A stretch of DNA of 64,000 nucleotides. Origin: Streptomyces lichenis (GTDB lineage Bacteria; Actinomycetota; Actinomycetes; Streptomycetales; Streptomycetaceae). A program made the position numbers and the translations under genes. Shown piece after piece: positions 51,083-62,399 of the stretch. Every line of letters begins with the position of its first letter. The stretch's first letter is position 1. The stretch is from positions 23,037 to 87,036 of the forward strand of contig NZ_JALPTH010000032.1 in assembly GCF_023218175.1 (NCBI RefSeq). Reading direction: 5' to 3'. The notes beneath the pieces are model-generated. The model did not search any database. It was not told the origin of the DNA and worked only from the letters and a program-made list of their open reading frames with translations.

Positions 51083-52036
51083 ATGCTGCGCCACCTCATC
51101 TCGGCCGCCGACCTCACCCGCGACGACGCCGTGCAGATCCTCGACACCGCCGAGGAGATGGCCCGGGTCGCCGACCGGCCGATCAAGAAGCTGCCCACGC
51201 TGCGCGGCCGGACCGTGGTCAACCTCTTCTTCGAGGACTCCACCCGGACCCGGATCTCCTTCGAGGCCGCCGAGAAGCGGCTCTCCGCCGACGTCATCAA
51301 CTTCAGTGCCAAGGGCTCCTCGGTCTCCAAGGGCGAATCGCTCAAGGACACCGCGCAGACCCTGGAGGCGATGGGCGTGGACGCCGTCGTCATCCGGCAC
51401 GGCGCCTCCGGCGCCCCCTACCGCCTCGCCACCTCCGGCTGGATCGACGCGGCCGTCATCAACGCCGGCGACGGCACCCACCAGCACCCCACCCAGGCCC
51501 TGCTGGACGCCTTCACCCTCCGCCGCCGCCTGGTCGGCCACGACACCGGGCTCGGCCGCGACCTGGCCGGCAAGCGGGTCGTCATCGTCGGCGACATCCT
51601 GCACAGCCGGGTCGCCCGCTCCAACGTCGACCTGCTGCACACCCTGGGCGCCGAGGTGGTCCTGGTCGCCCCGCCCACCCTGCTCCCGGTCGGCGTCACC
51701 AACTGGCCCTGCGAGGTCTCGTACGACCTCGACTCCGCCCTCGCCAAGTGCGACGCGGTGATGATGCTGCGGGTCCAGCGCGAGCGGATGAACGCGGCCT
51801 TCTTCCCCACCGAGCGCGAGTACTCGCGCCGCTACGGCCTGGACGGCGACCGGATGGCCAAGCTCCCCGAGCACGCCATCGTGATGCACCCCGGCCCCAT
51901 GGTCCGCGGCATGGAGATCACCGCCCAGGTCGCCGACTCCCCGCGCTGCACCGCGATCGAGCAGGTCGCCAACGGCGTCTCCATCCGCATGGCCGTCCTC
52001 TACCTGCTGCTCGGCGGCAACGAGTCCGCCGCCTGA
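51083..52036 (+). CDS. pyrB: aspartate carbamoyltransferase catalytic subunit
   Basis: 317-residue trimeric enzyme joining carbamoyl phosphate and aspartate. The carbamoyl phosphate motif FFEDSTRTRISFE and the HPTQALLDAFTLRR stretch are complete. No pyrI regulatory subunit is present, as usual outside enterobacteria. ATG 51083 is the start; pyrC follows 29 bases after the stop with its own GAGGAGAG. Confidence 0.97.
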   Translation: MLRHLISAADLTRDDAVQILDTAEEMARVADRPIKKLPTLRGRTVVNLFFEDSTRTRISFEAAEKRLSADVINFSAKGSSVSKGESLKDTAQTLEAMGVDAVVIRHGASGAPYRLATSGWIDAAVINAGDGTHQHPTQALLDAFTLRRRLVGHDTGLGRDLAGKRVVIVGDILHSRVARSNVDLLHTLGAEVVLVAPPTLLPVGVTNWPCEVSYDLDSALAKCDAVMMLRVQRERMNAAFFPTEREYSRRYGLDGDRMAKLPEHAIVMHPGPMVRGMEITAQVADSPRCTAIEQVANGVSIRMAVLYLLLGGNESAA

Positions 52037-52065
52037 CCCCCTTCGTACCGAGGAGAGCACGAACG

Positions 52066-53352
52066 ATGAGCAAGACCCTGATCCGCGGTGCGCAGGTGCT
52101 CGGCGGCGACGTCCAGGACGTGCTGGTCGACGGCGAGACCATCGCCGCGACCGGCACCGGCCTGCCCGCCGGCGACGCCACCGTCATCGAGGCCGAGGGG
52201 CGGATCCTGCTGCCCGGCCTGGTCGACCTGCACACCCATCTGCGCGAGCCCGGCCGCGAGGACTCCGAGACCGTCCTCACCGGCACCCGGGCCGCCGCCA
52301 CCGGCGGCTTCACCTCGGTGTTCGCCATGGCCAACACCTTCCCCGTCGCCGACACCGCCGGTGTGGTCGAGCAGGTCTACCGGCTCGGCCGCGAGCACGG
52401 CTACTGCGACGTCCAGCCCATCGGCGCCGTCACCGTCGGCCTGGAGGGCCGCAAGCTCGCCGAGCTGGGCGCCATGCACGACTCGGCCGCCGGGGTCACC
52501 GTCTTCTCCGACGACGGCAAGTGCGTGGACGACGCGGTGATCATGCGGCGCGCCCTGGAGTACGTGAAGGCCTTCGGCGGCGTCGTCGCCCAGCACGCCC
52601 AGGAGCCCCGGCTCACCGAGGGCGCCCAGATGAACGAGGGCACCGTCTCCGCCGAGCTGGGCCTCGGCGGCTGGCCCGCCGTCGCCGAGGAGTCGATCAT
52701 CGCCCGGGACGTGCTGCTCGCCGAGCACGTCGGCTCCCGGCTGCACATCTGCCACCTCTCCACCGCCGGCTCGGTCGACATCGTCCGCTGGGCCAAGTCC
52801 CGCGGCATCGACGTCACCGCCGAGGTCACCCCGCACCACCTGCTCCTCACCGACGAGCTGGTGCGCAGCTACAACCCGGTCTACAAGGTCAACCCGCCGC
52901 TGCGCACCGAGCGCGACGTCCTCGCCCTGCGCCAGGCGCTGGCCGACGGCACCATCGACATCGTGGCCACCGACCACGCCCCGCACCCGCACGAGGACAA
53001 GGACTGCGAATGGGCCGCCGCCGCCATGGGCATGGTCGGCCTGGAGACCGCGCTCTCCGTCGTCCAGCAGACCATGGTGGAGACCGGCCTCCTCGACTGG
53101 GCCGGCGTCGCCGACCGGATGTCCTTCGCCCCGGCCCGCATCGGCCGCGCCACCGGCCACGGACGCCCCGTCTCGGCTGGTGAGCCCGCCAACCTCACCC
53201 TGGTCGATCCGGCATACCGTGGAACCGTGGACCCCGCGGGCTTCGCCTCCCGCAGCCGCAACACCCCCTACGAGGGCCGCGAGCTGCCGGGGCGCGTCAC
53301 CCACACCTTCCTGCGGGGCCGGGCGACGCTCATGGACGGGAAGCTGGCGTGA
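52066..53352 (+). CDS. pyrC: dihydroorotase
   Basis: 428-residue zinc amidohydrolase closing carbamoyl aspartate to dihydroorotate. Metal ligands are in LVDLHTHLREPGRED, the VFSDDGKCVDD region, HICHLSTAGSVD and ATDHAPHPHEDK. Length and motifs match the type I (Bacillus/Aquifex-like) group encoded next to pyrB. ATG 52066 has GAGGAGAG upstream. Its stop overlaps the next gene's GTG. Confidence 0.96.
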   Translation: MSKTLIRGAQVLGGDVQDVLVDGETIAATGTGLPAGDATVIEAEGRILLPGLVDLHTHLREPGREDSETVLTGTRAAATGGFTSVFAMANTFPVADTAGVVEQVYRLGREHGYCDVQPIGAVTVGLEGRKLAELGAMHDSAAGVTVFSDDGKCVDDAVIMRRALEYVKAFGGVVAQHAQEPRLTEGAQMNEGTVSAELGLGGWPAVAEESIIARDVLLAEHVGSRLHICHLSTAGSVDIVRWAKSRGIDVTAEVTPHHLLLTDELVRSYNPVYKVNPPLRTERDVLALRQALADGTIDIVATDHAPHPHEDKDCEWAAAAMGMVGLETALSVVQQTMVETGLLDWAGVADRMSFAPARIGRATGHGRPVSAGEPANLTLVDPAYRGTVDPAGFASRSRNTPYEGRELPGRVTHTFLRGRATLMDGKLA

Positions 53353-53951
53353 CACCTGCACTGATCGACAACACCCCCGCACTGGCCGCGTTGGCCGCCG
53401 AGCAGAAGTCGGCGGAGGTCACCGACTGGGCCGCCCGGCTCGGCTGGGTCGCCGGGCTGGTGCTCTTCGTCGCCCTGGTCTACTGGCTGATGCGGCAGGG
53501 CTGGACATGGCGCGGCAGCCTCCAGTCGGACCTGCCCGAGCTGCCCGAGGCACCGGACGCGCCCGGCGCGCCCCGGCTCACGATGAGCGGCCGCTACCAC
53601 GGCTCCACCACCGCCGGGCAGTGGCTGGACCGGATCGTCGCCCATGGACTGGGTACCCGCAGCCGGGTGGAGCTGACCCTCACCGACGCCGGGCTCACCG
53701 CCGTACGCCCCGGGGCCCAGGACTTCTTCGTCCCCGCCGGGCAGCTGCGCGGCGCGCGCCTGGACAAGGGGATCGCCGGCAAGGTGCTCGCCGAGGGCGG
53801 CCTGCTGGTCGTCACCTGGGAGCACGGCGGCCGGCTGCTGGACTCCGGCTTCCGCTCCGACACCGCCGCCGAGCACACCGCCTGGGTCGAGGCCATCGGC
53901 CCCGTCGACATGAACGAGATCACCGCTACCAAGGAAGGCGCCGCACGATGA
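53349..53951 (+). CDS. single-span membrane protein with PH-like domain inside the pyr operon
   Basis: 200 residues. One helix (about 31-47, LGWVAGLVLFVALVYWL) is followed by a short Pro/acidic linker and a ~120-residue beta-rich cytoplasmic domain (RLTMSGRYHGSTTAGQWLDR, RSRVELTLTDAGLTAVRPG, GLLVVTWEHGGRLLDSGFRS) that resembles a bacterial PH domain. GTG 53349 overlaps the pyrC stop and its own stop overlaps carA (ATGA), so it is locked into pyr expression. No catalytic residues stand out. It could tether or sense something at the membrane for the pathway; that is speculation. Confidence 0.8.
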   Translation: MTPALIDNTPALAALAAEQKSAEVTDWAARLGWVAGLVLFVALVYWLMRQGWTWRGSLQSDLPELPEAPDAPGAPRLTMSGRYHGSTTAGQWLDRIVAHGLGTRSRVELTLTDAGLTAVRPGAQDFFVPAGQLRGARLDKGIAGKVLAEGGLLVVTWEHGGRLLDSGFRSDTAAEHTAWVEAIGPVDMNEITATKEGAAR

Positions 53952-55100
53952 CGACCGCCCTCACCCGGGGGGCCGCCAAGGCCCCCGCCGTACTCGTCCT
54001 GGAGGACGGCCGCACCTTCCGCGGCCGCGCCTACGGGGCCGTGGGGGAGACCTTCGGCGAGGCCGTGTTCTCCACCGGGATGACCGGCTACCAGGAGACG
54101 CTGACCGACCCCTCGTACCACCGGCAGGTCGTCGTCATGACCGCCCCGCACGTCGGCAACACCGGGGTCAACGACGAGGACCCCGAGTCGAAGCGCATCT
54201 GGGTCTCCGGCTATGTGGTGCGCGACCCCGCCCGGACCACCTCCTCCTGGCGCTCCCGCCGCACCCTGGACGAGGAGCTGGCCGCCCAGGGCGTCGTCGG
54301 CATCTCCGGGGTGGACACCCGCGCGCTCACCCGCCATCTGCGCGAGCGCGGCGCCATGCGGGTCGGCATCTTCTCCGGCGAGGCGCTGGCCGACGAGGCC
54401 GCCCTGCTCGCCCGGGTGCAGGACGCCCCGCAGATGAAGGGCGCCGACCTGGCCGCCGAGGTCGCCACCAAGGAGCCCTACGTCGTCCCCGCGATCGGTG
54501 CGAAGAAGTTCACCGTCGCCGCCGTGGACCTGGGCATCAAGGGCATGACCCCGCACCGGATGGCCGAGCGCGGCATCGAGGTGCACGTGCTGCCCGCCAC
54601 CGCCACCGCCGAGGACGTCTACGCGGTCGACCCGGACGGGGTGTTCTTCTCCAACGGCCCCGGCGACCCGGCCACCGCCGACGGACCGGTCTCCGTGATG
54701 CGGGCCGTGCTGGAGCGCTCCACCCCGCTGTTCGGCATCTGCTTCGGCAACCAGATCCTCGGCCGCGCGCTGGGCTTCGGCACCTACAAGCTGAAGTACG
54801 GCCACCGGGGCATCAACCAGCCGGTGCAGGACCGCACCACCGGCAAGGTCGAGGTCACCGCGCACAACCACGGCTTCGCCGTGGACGCGCCCCTGGACGC
54901 CGTCTCCGACACCCCCTACGGCCGCGCCGAGGTCTCCCACGTCTGCCTGAACGACGACGTGGTGGAGGGCCTGCGGCTGCTGGACCGGCCCGCCTTCAGC
55001 GTCCAGTACCACCCCGAGGCGGCGGCCGGCCCGCACGACGCCGCGTACCTGTTCGACCGGTTCGTTTCAATGATGCAGACCGCCCTGATGGAGGCCGAGC

Positions 55101-55108
<8 letters not shown>
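53948..55108 (+). CDS. carA: carbamoyl-phosphate synthase small (glutaminase) subunit
   Basis: 386-residue subunit that releases ammonia from glutamine for CarB. The nucleophile Cys is in FGICFGNQILGRAL and the His-Glu pair in VQYHPEAAAG; the N-terminal domain begins LVLEDGRTFRGRAYGA. ATG 53948 overlaps the preceding stop; its last codons overlap carB by 8 bases. Confidence 0.97.
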
Positions 55109-58409
<3,301 letters not shown>

Positions 58410-58420
58410 CGACCAGCCAC

Positions 58421-58457
58421 CGAAGGGGGACACCGAAACGACCGGTGTCCCCCTTCG
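58421..58457 (+). terminator. carB terminator or attenuator, 15-bp perfect stem
   Basis: CGAAGGGGGACACCG at 58421-58435 pairs perfectly with 58443-58457 around a 7-base loop. It lies between carB and pyrD, so pyrD-pyrF are either read through it or have their own promoter. Confidence 0.85.
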
Positions 58458-58497
58458 TATGACCAGCCCCTCCCGCCGTACGGACCTCCGAGGACCC

Positions 58498-59601
58498 ATG
58501 TACTCGCTCTTCTTCCGCCTCTTCTTCACCCGGATGGACCCCGAGGCCGCCCACCACCTCGCCTTCCGCTGGATCCGCCTGGCCGCCCGGATCCCCGTCC
58601 TCCGTACCTTCATCGCCGCCGCCCTCGCGCCCCGCTACCAGGAACTGCGCACCGAGGCCCTGGGCCTGCGGATGCACGGCCCCTTCGGCCTCGCCGCCGG
58701 CTTCGACAAGAACGCCGTCGCCATCGACGGCATGGCCATGCTCGGCTTCGACCATGTCGAGATCGGCACCGTCACCGGCGAAGCCCAGCCCGGCAACCCC
58801 AAGAAGCGGCTCTTCCGCCTGGTCGCCGACCGCGCCCTGATCAACCGCATGGGCTTCAACAACGACGGCTCCGCCGCCGTCGCCGAGCGGCTGCGCACCC
58901 GTACCCCCGTCTTCAGGACGGTCGTCGGCGTCAACATCGGCAAGACCAAGGCCGTCCCCGAGGCCGAGGCCGCCGCGGACTATGTGAAGTCCACCGAGCG
59001 CCTGGCCCGGCACGCCGACTACCTAGTGGTCAACGTCTCCTCGCCCAACACCCCCGGCCTGCGCAACCTCCAGGCCACCGAGGCTCTGCGCCCGCTGCTC
59101 ACCGCCGTCCGCGAGGCCGCCGACCGCACCGTCCCCGACCGCCGGGTCCCCCTGCTGGTCAAGATCGCCCCCGACCTCGCCGACGAGGACGTGGACGCCG
59201 TCGCCGACCTCGCCGCCGAACTCGGCCTGGACGGCATCATCGCCACCAACACCACCATCACCCGCGACGGCCTGAAGTCCCCGGCCTTCCTCACCAGCGA
59301 GACCGGCGGCCTCTCCGGCGCCCCCCTCAAGGACCGCTCCCTCGACGTGCTGCGCCGGCTCTACGCCCGGGTCGGCGACCGGCTCGTCCTCATCGGCGTC
59401 GGCGGCATCGAGAACGCCGAGGACGCCTGGCAGCGCATCCTGGCCGGCGCCACCCTGGTCCAGGGCTACAGCGCCTTCGTCTACGAGGGCCCCACCTACG
59501 CCCGCGCGATCCACAAGGGCCTCGCCGCGCGGCTCGCGGCCTCCCCGTACGCCACCCTCGCCGAGGCCGTCGGCGCCGACACCCGGAAGGCCACCGCATG
59601 A
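58498..59601 (+). CDS. pyrD: dihydroorotate dehydrogenase (quinone), class 2
   Basis: 367-residue FMN enzyme that oxidises dihydroorotate at the membrane. The N-terminal amphipathic helical extension (YSLFFRLFFTRMDPEAAHHLAF) that docks on the membrane, and the catalytic Ser in NVSSPNTPGLRNLQ, define class 2. FMN-site stretches AAGFDKNAVAIDG, NTTITRDGL and LIGVGGIENAEDAWQRILAGA are present. I prefer ATG 58498 (GAGG at 58490-58493); ATG 58459 in the same frame abuts the hairpin. The stop overlaps pyrF (ATGA). Confidence 0.96.
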   Translation: MYSLFFRLFFTRMDPEAAHHLAFRWIRLAARIPVLRTFIAAALAPRYQELRTEALGLRMHGPFGLAAGFDKNAVAIDGMAMLGFDHVEIGTVTGEAQPGNPKKRLFRLVADRALINRMGFNNDGSAAVAERLRTRTPVFRTVVGVNIGKTKAVPEAEAAADYVKSTERLARHADYLVVNVSSPNTPGLRNLQATEALRPLLTAVREAADRTVPDRRVPLLVKIAPDLADEDVDAVADLAAELGLDGIIATNTTITRDGLKSPAFLTSETGGLSGAPLKDRSLDVLRRLYARVGDRLVLIGVGGIENAEDAWQRILAGATLVQGYSAFVYEGPTYARAIHKGLAARLAASPYATLAEAVGADTRKATA

Positions 59602-60470
59602 GCACCCCGGCTGCCCCCGCGCCCCTCGCCCCCTTCGGCACCCGGCTGCGCCAGGCCATGGACGCCCGCGGCCCGCTCTGCGTCGGCATCGACCCCCACG
59701 CCTCCCTACTGGAGGCCTGGGGCCTGAGCGACGACATCGCAGGCCTGACCTCCTTCACCCGCACCGTGGTGGACGCCCTCGCCGACCGGGTCGCCGTCTT
59801 CAAGCCGCAGAGCGCCTTCTTCGAGCGCTTCGGCTCCCGGGGCCTGGCCGTCCTGGAGCACGCCACCGCCGAACTGCGCGCCGCCGGGGCCCTGGTCGTG
59901 ATGGACGCCAAGCGGGGCGACATCGGCTCCACCATGGCCGCCTACGCCGACACCTACCTCCGCCCCGGCGCTCCGCTCTTCTCCGACGCGCTCACCGTCT
60001 CCCCGTACCTCGGCTACGGCTCCCTGAAGCCGGCCGTCGAGCTGGCCCGTTCCAGCGGCTGCGGGCTCTTCGTGCTCGCCCTCACCTCCAACCCGGAGGG
60101 CGCCGAGGTCCAGCGCGCCACCGGTGCCGACGGCCGCACCCTGGGCGCCGCCATGCTCGCCCACCTCACCGAGGAGAACGCGGCCGAGCGCTCGGCCGGA
60201 CAGCCGCTCGGCTCCTTCGGCGCGGTGGTCGGCGCCACCCTCGGCGACCTGTCCTCCTTCGACCTGGACACCGGCGGCCCCCTCCTCGCCCCCGGCATCG
60301 GGGCCCAGGGCGCCACCCCCGCCGACCTCCCGGCCGTCTTCGGCCCGGCGGTCCGCAACGTGGTGCCCAGCGTCAGCCGCGGGGTGCTGCGCCACGGCCC
60401 GGACGCGGCGGCACTGCGCACGGCGGCCGAGCGGTACGCGGACGAGGTCCGGGCGGCGGTCGGCGGCTGA
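59598..60470 (+). CDS. pyrF: orotidine 5'-phosphate decarboxylase, type 2
   Basis: 290-residue enzyme for the final step to UMP. The catalytic DxKxxD region is VVMDAKRGDIGST, and CVGIDPHASLLEAWGL marks the longer type 2 family used by actinobacteria. The C-terminal phosphate-binding stretch LLAPGIGAQGATPADL is intact. ATG 59598 overlaps pyrD. It ends the pyr cluster; an 8-bp hairpin lies about 120 bases on. Confidence 0.95.
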   Translation: MSTPAAPAPLAPFGTRLRQAMDARGPLCVGIDPHASLLEAWGLSDDIAGLTSFTRTVVDALADRVAVFKPQSAFFERFGSRGLAVLEHATAELRAAGALVVMDAKRGDIGSTMAAYADTYLRPGAPLFSDALTVSPYLGYGSLKPAVELARSSGCGLFVLALTSNPEGAEVQRATGADGRTLGAAMLAHLTEENAAERSAGQPLGSFGAVVGATLGDLSSFDLDTGGPLLAPGIGAQGATPADLPAVFGPAVRNVVPSVSRGVLRHGPDAAALRTAAERYADEVRAAVGG

Positions 60471-60743
60471 GGCGGTACGGGGCGGGGGCGGCCGTCCGCG
60501 TGTCCGGGGCCGGTCGCCTGGGTCCCCGTATCCGCGTGCGGGCAGCACGGAGCCCCGCTCGCGGCGCGGCCGACCGCGCAGGGCGACCGTCCGCCTACCC
60601 CGGGCAGCCAGGGGTAGGCCTTCCCGACCCTCGCCGGGGAGCGCACGGCGGCGACCTGCGGCGGAATCCGGTCGAAAACCGGGTCTATATGTCGGCAATG
60701 TCGGGGTAGGCCGATCCTGACCAGGACTTTTCGTTCGTTCTCG
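60471..60743 (+). other. pyrF-sIHF intergenic region
   Basis: About 270 bases before the sIHF promoter (410 to the sIHF start). Apart from the hairpin at 60594-60618 I see no gene; short frames are broken or Arg/Gly-rich. An A/T-richer patch (TATATGTCGGCAATGTCGGG near 60687-60706) just upstream of the sIHF promoter could be a regulator or nucleoid-protein site. Confidence 0.5.
60594..60618 (+). terminator. hairpin after pyrF
   Basis: CCTACCCC at 60594-60601 pairs with GGGGTAGG at 60611-60618 around a 9-base loop, about 124 bases after the pyrF stop. Confidence 0.5.
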
Positions 60744-60772
60744 CTGACTCTGGCGGCCCGGGCCGCTAGTCT
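60744..60772 (+). promoter_or_regulatory. sIHF promoter
   Basis: CTGACT at 60744-60749 and TAGTCT at 60767-60772 are 17 bases apart, a good HrdB-type promoter. Transcription from about 60779 gives a leader near 100 bases. Confidence 0.6.
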
Positions 60773-60880
60773 CCGACGCAGAGACGGCGTGCACTGCGTT
60801 GCTCGTTGCTCGCCTGGTGAGGGCGACTAGGTTCCTCACCGGTCCGTATCCGACAGTTCGACATCCGAGGTGACGTAGGC

Positions 60881-61204
60881 GTGGCTCTTCCGCCCCTTAC
60901 CCCTGAACAGCGCGCAGCCGCGCTCGAAAAGGCCGCCGCGGCTCGCCGGGAGCGGGCCGAGGTCAAGAATCGACTCAAGCACTCCGGCGCCTCCCTCCAC
61001 GAGGTCATCAAGCAGGGCCAGGAGAACGAGGTCATCGGCAAGATGAAGGTCTCCGCCCTGCTGGAGTCCCTCCCCGGCGTGGGCAAGGTCCGCGCCAAGC
61101 AGATCATGGAGCGGCTGGGCATCTCCGAGAGCCGCCGGGTGCGCGGTCTCGGCTCCAACCAGATCGCTTCCCTGGAACGCGAGTTCGGCGGCGCCGGCGC
61201 CTGA
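60881..61204 (+). CDS. sIHF: integration host factor-like nucleoid protein sIHF
   Basis: 107-residue actinobacterial nucleoid protein, unrelated to the HU/IHF fold. A long N-terminal helix (PLTPEQRAAALEKAAAARRERA) leads to a helix-two-turn-helix DNA-binding region (SALLESLPGVGKVRAKQIME, RRVRGLGSNQIASLEREFG). It binds DNA with little sequence preference, affects supercoiling, and in Streptomyces mutants alters septation and antibiotic output. GTG 60881 has GAGGTGA at 60867-60873. It has its own promoter; gmk follows 163 bases later with another. Confidence 0.95.
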   Translation: MALPPLTPEQRAAALEKAAAARRERAEVKNRLKHSGASLHEVIKQGQENEVIGKMKVSALLESLPGVGKVRAKQIMERLGISESRRVRGLGSNQIASLEREFGGAGA

Positions 61205-61355
61205 TCGCCGGGTGGCCGGCGGCCCCCGGGGGGATGCGCACCCTCCGGGGACCGGTTCCGGTCGCCTCCCGATCGCCCATGGTCGTTCCAGGGGCGCTCG
61301 CGGGGCGGGTTCCGGCCGGTTCGGACCTGCGGCCCGGGCACCCGGGTGAACCTGG

Positions 61356-61361
61356 AATAAT
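61356..61361 (+). promoter_or_regulatory. -10 box of a leaderless promoter for gmk
   Basis: AATAAT, close to TATAAT, lies 6 bases before ATG 61368 with no ribosome site between. Confidence 0.45.
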
Positions 61362-61367
61362 CGCCCC

Positions 61368-61988
61368 ATGGCTGCAACAACCCCGGGGGACACCCGCCCC
61401 CACGCTCCGCTGGGGGACGCCCCAGAGCACCCGGACGTACGTCCGCGGCTGACCGTGCTCTCCGGCCCCTCCGGGGTCGGCAAGAGCACGGTCGTCGCCC
61501 ATATGCGCAAGGTGCACCCCGAGGTCTGGCTCTCGGTCTCCGCCACCACCCGGGGACCCCGGCCCGGTGAGCGCGACGGGGTCCAGTACCACTTCGTCGG
61601 CGACGACGAGTTCGACAAGCTGGTCGCCAACGGCGAACTGCTGGAGTGGGCCGAGTTCGCGGGCAACCGCTACGGCACCCCGCGCCGAGCCGTGCTGGAG
61701 CGGCTGGAGTCGGGCGAGCCGGTGCTGCTGGAGATCGACCTCCAGGGGGCCCGGCTGGTCCGCGAGTCGATGCCCGAGGCGCAGCTGGTCTTCCTCGCCC
61801 CGCCGAGCTGGGACGAGCTGGTCCGCCGGCTCACCGGCCGGGGCACCGAGTCGCCCGAGGTCATCGAGCGCCGGCTGGAGGCGGCCAAGATCGAACTGGC
61901 CGCGGAGGCCGAGTTCGACACCACCCTGGTCAACACCTCCGTCGAGGACGTGGCGCGTGAGCTGCTAGCCTTGATGGCAGTTGTCTGA
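61368..61988 (+). CDS. gmk: guanylate kinase
   Basis: 206-residue enzyme phosphorylating GMP to GDP. Walker A GPSGVGKST, the GMP-binding SVSATTRGPRPGE, YHFVGDDEF and LLEWAEFAGNRYGTP, and EIDLQGARLV are complete. The first ~25 residues (Pro/Asp/His-rich) precede the fold and may be an extension; start ATG 61368 is supported by the leaderless -10. A possible rpoZ -10 (TAGCCT at 61966-61971) lies inside its end. Confidence 0.95.
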   Translation: MAATTPGDTRPHAPLGDAPEHPDVRPRLTVLSGPSGVGKSTVVAHMRKVHPEVWLSVSATTRGPRPGERDGVQYHFVGDDEFDKLVANGELLEWAEFAGNRYGTPRRAVLERLESGEPVLLEIDLQGARLVRESMPEAQLVFLAPPSWDELVRRLTGRGTESPEVIERRLEAAKIELAAEAEFDTTLVNTSVEDVARELLALMAVV

Positions 61989-62028
61989 TCTTTTTCCTGA
62001 TCTTCATCCCCTTTTCGGAAGGTAGAGC

Positions 62029-62301
62029 GTGTCCTCTTCCATCACCGCGCCCGAGGGCATCATCAACCCGCCGATCGACGAGCTGCTTGAGGCGACCGAC
62101 TCGAAGTACAGCCTCGTGATCTACGCGGCCAAGCGCGCCCGGCAGATCAACGCGTACTACTCGCAGCTCGGTGAAGGCCTTCTGGAGTACGTCGGTCCGC
62201 TGGTGGACACCCACGTCCACGAGAAGCCGCTCTCGATCGCCCTCCGCGAGATCAACGCGGGCCTGCTGACCTCCGAGGCCATCGAGGGCCCCGCCCAGTA
62301 G
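62029..62301 (+). CDS. rpoZ: DNA-directed RNA polymerase omega subunit
   Basis: 90-residue omega subunit that binds the beta-prime C-terminus and helps core assembly; in S. coelicolor its loss affects development and antibiotics. GIINPPIDELLEATDSKYSL and YAAKRARQINAYYSQL then SIALREINAGLL are family marks. GTG 62029 follows a TTTTCGGAAGG ribosome region. The gmk-rpoZ-coaBC order is conserved in many bacteria. Confidence 0.96.
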   Translation: MSSSITAPEGIINPPIDELLEATDSKYSLVIYAAKRARQINAYYSQLGEGLLEYVGPLVDTHVHEKPLSIALREINAGLLTSEAIEGPAQ

Positions 62302-62326
62302 GCGCAATCCCCAGCACCGCATTCCG

Positions 62327-62355
62327 CAGGCCCGGTGGACCCGTCCCCGGGCCTG
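62327..62355 (+). terminator. rpoZ terminator
   Basis: CAGGCCCGG at 62327-62335 pairs with CCGGGCCTG at 62347-62355, 11-base loop, 25 bases after the rpoZ stop. Confidence 0.65.
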
Positions 62356-62399
62356 TGGTGTGTGATGGCACCGTCAGCGACAGCAGCCGGGAGGCGCGA

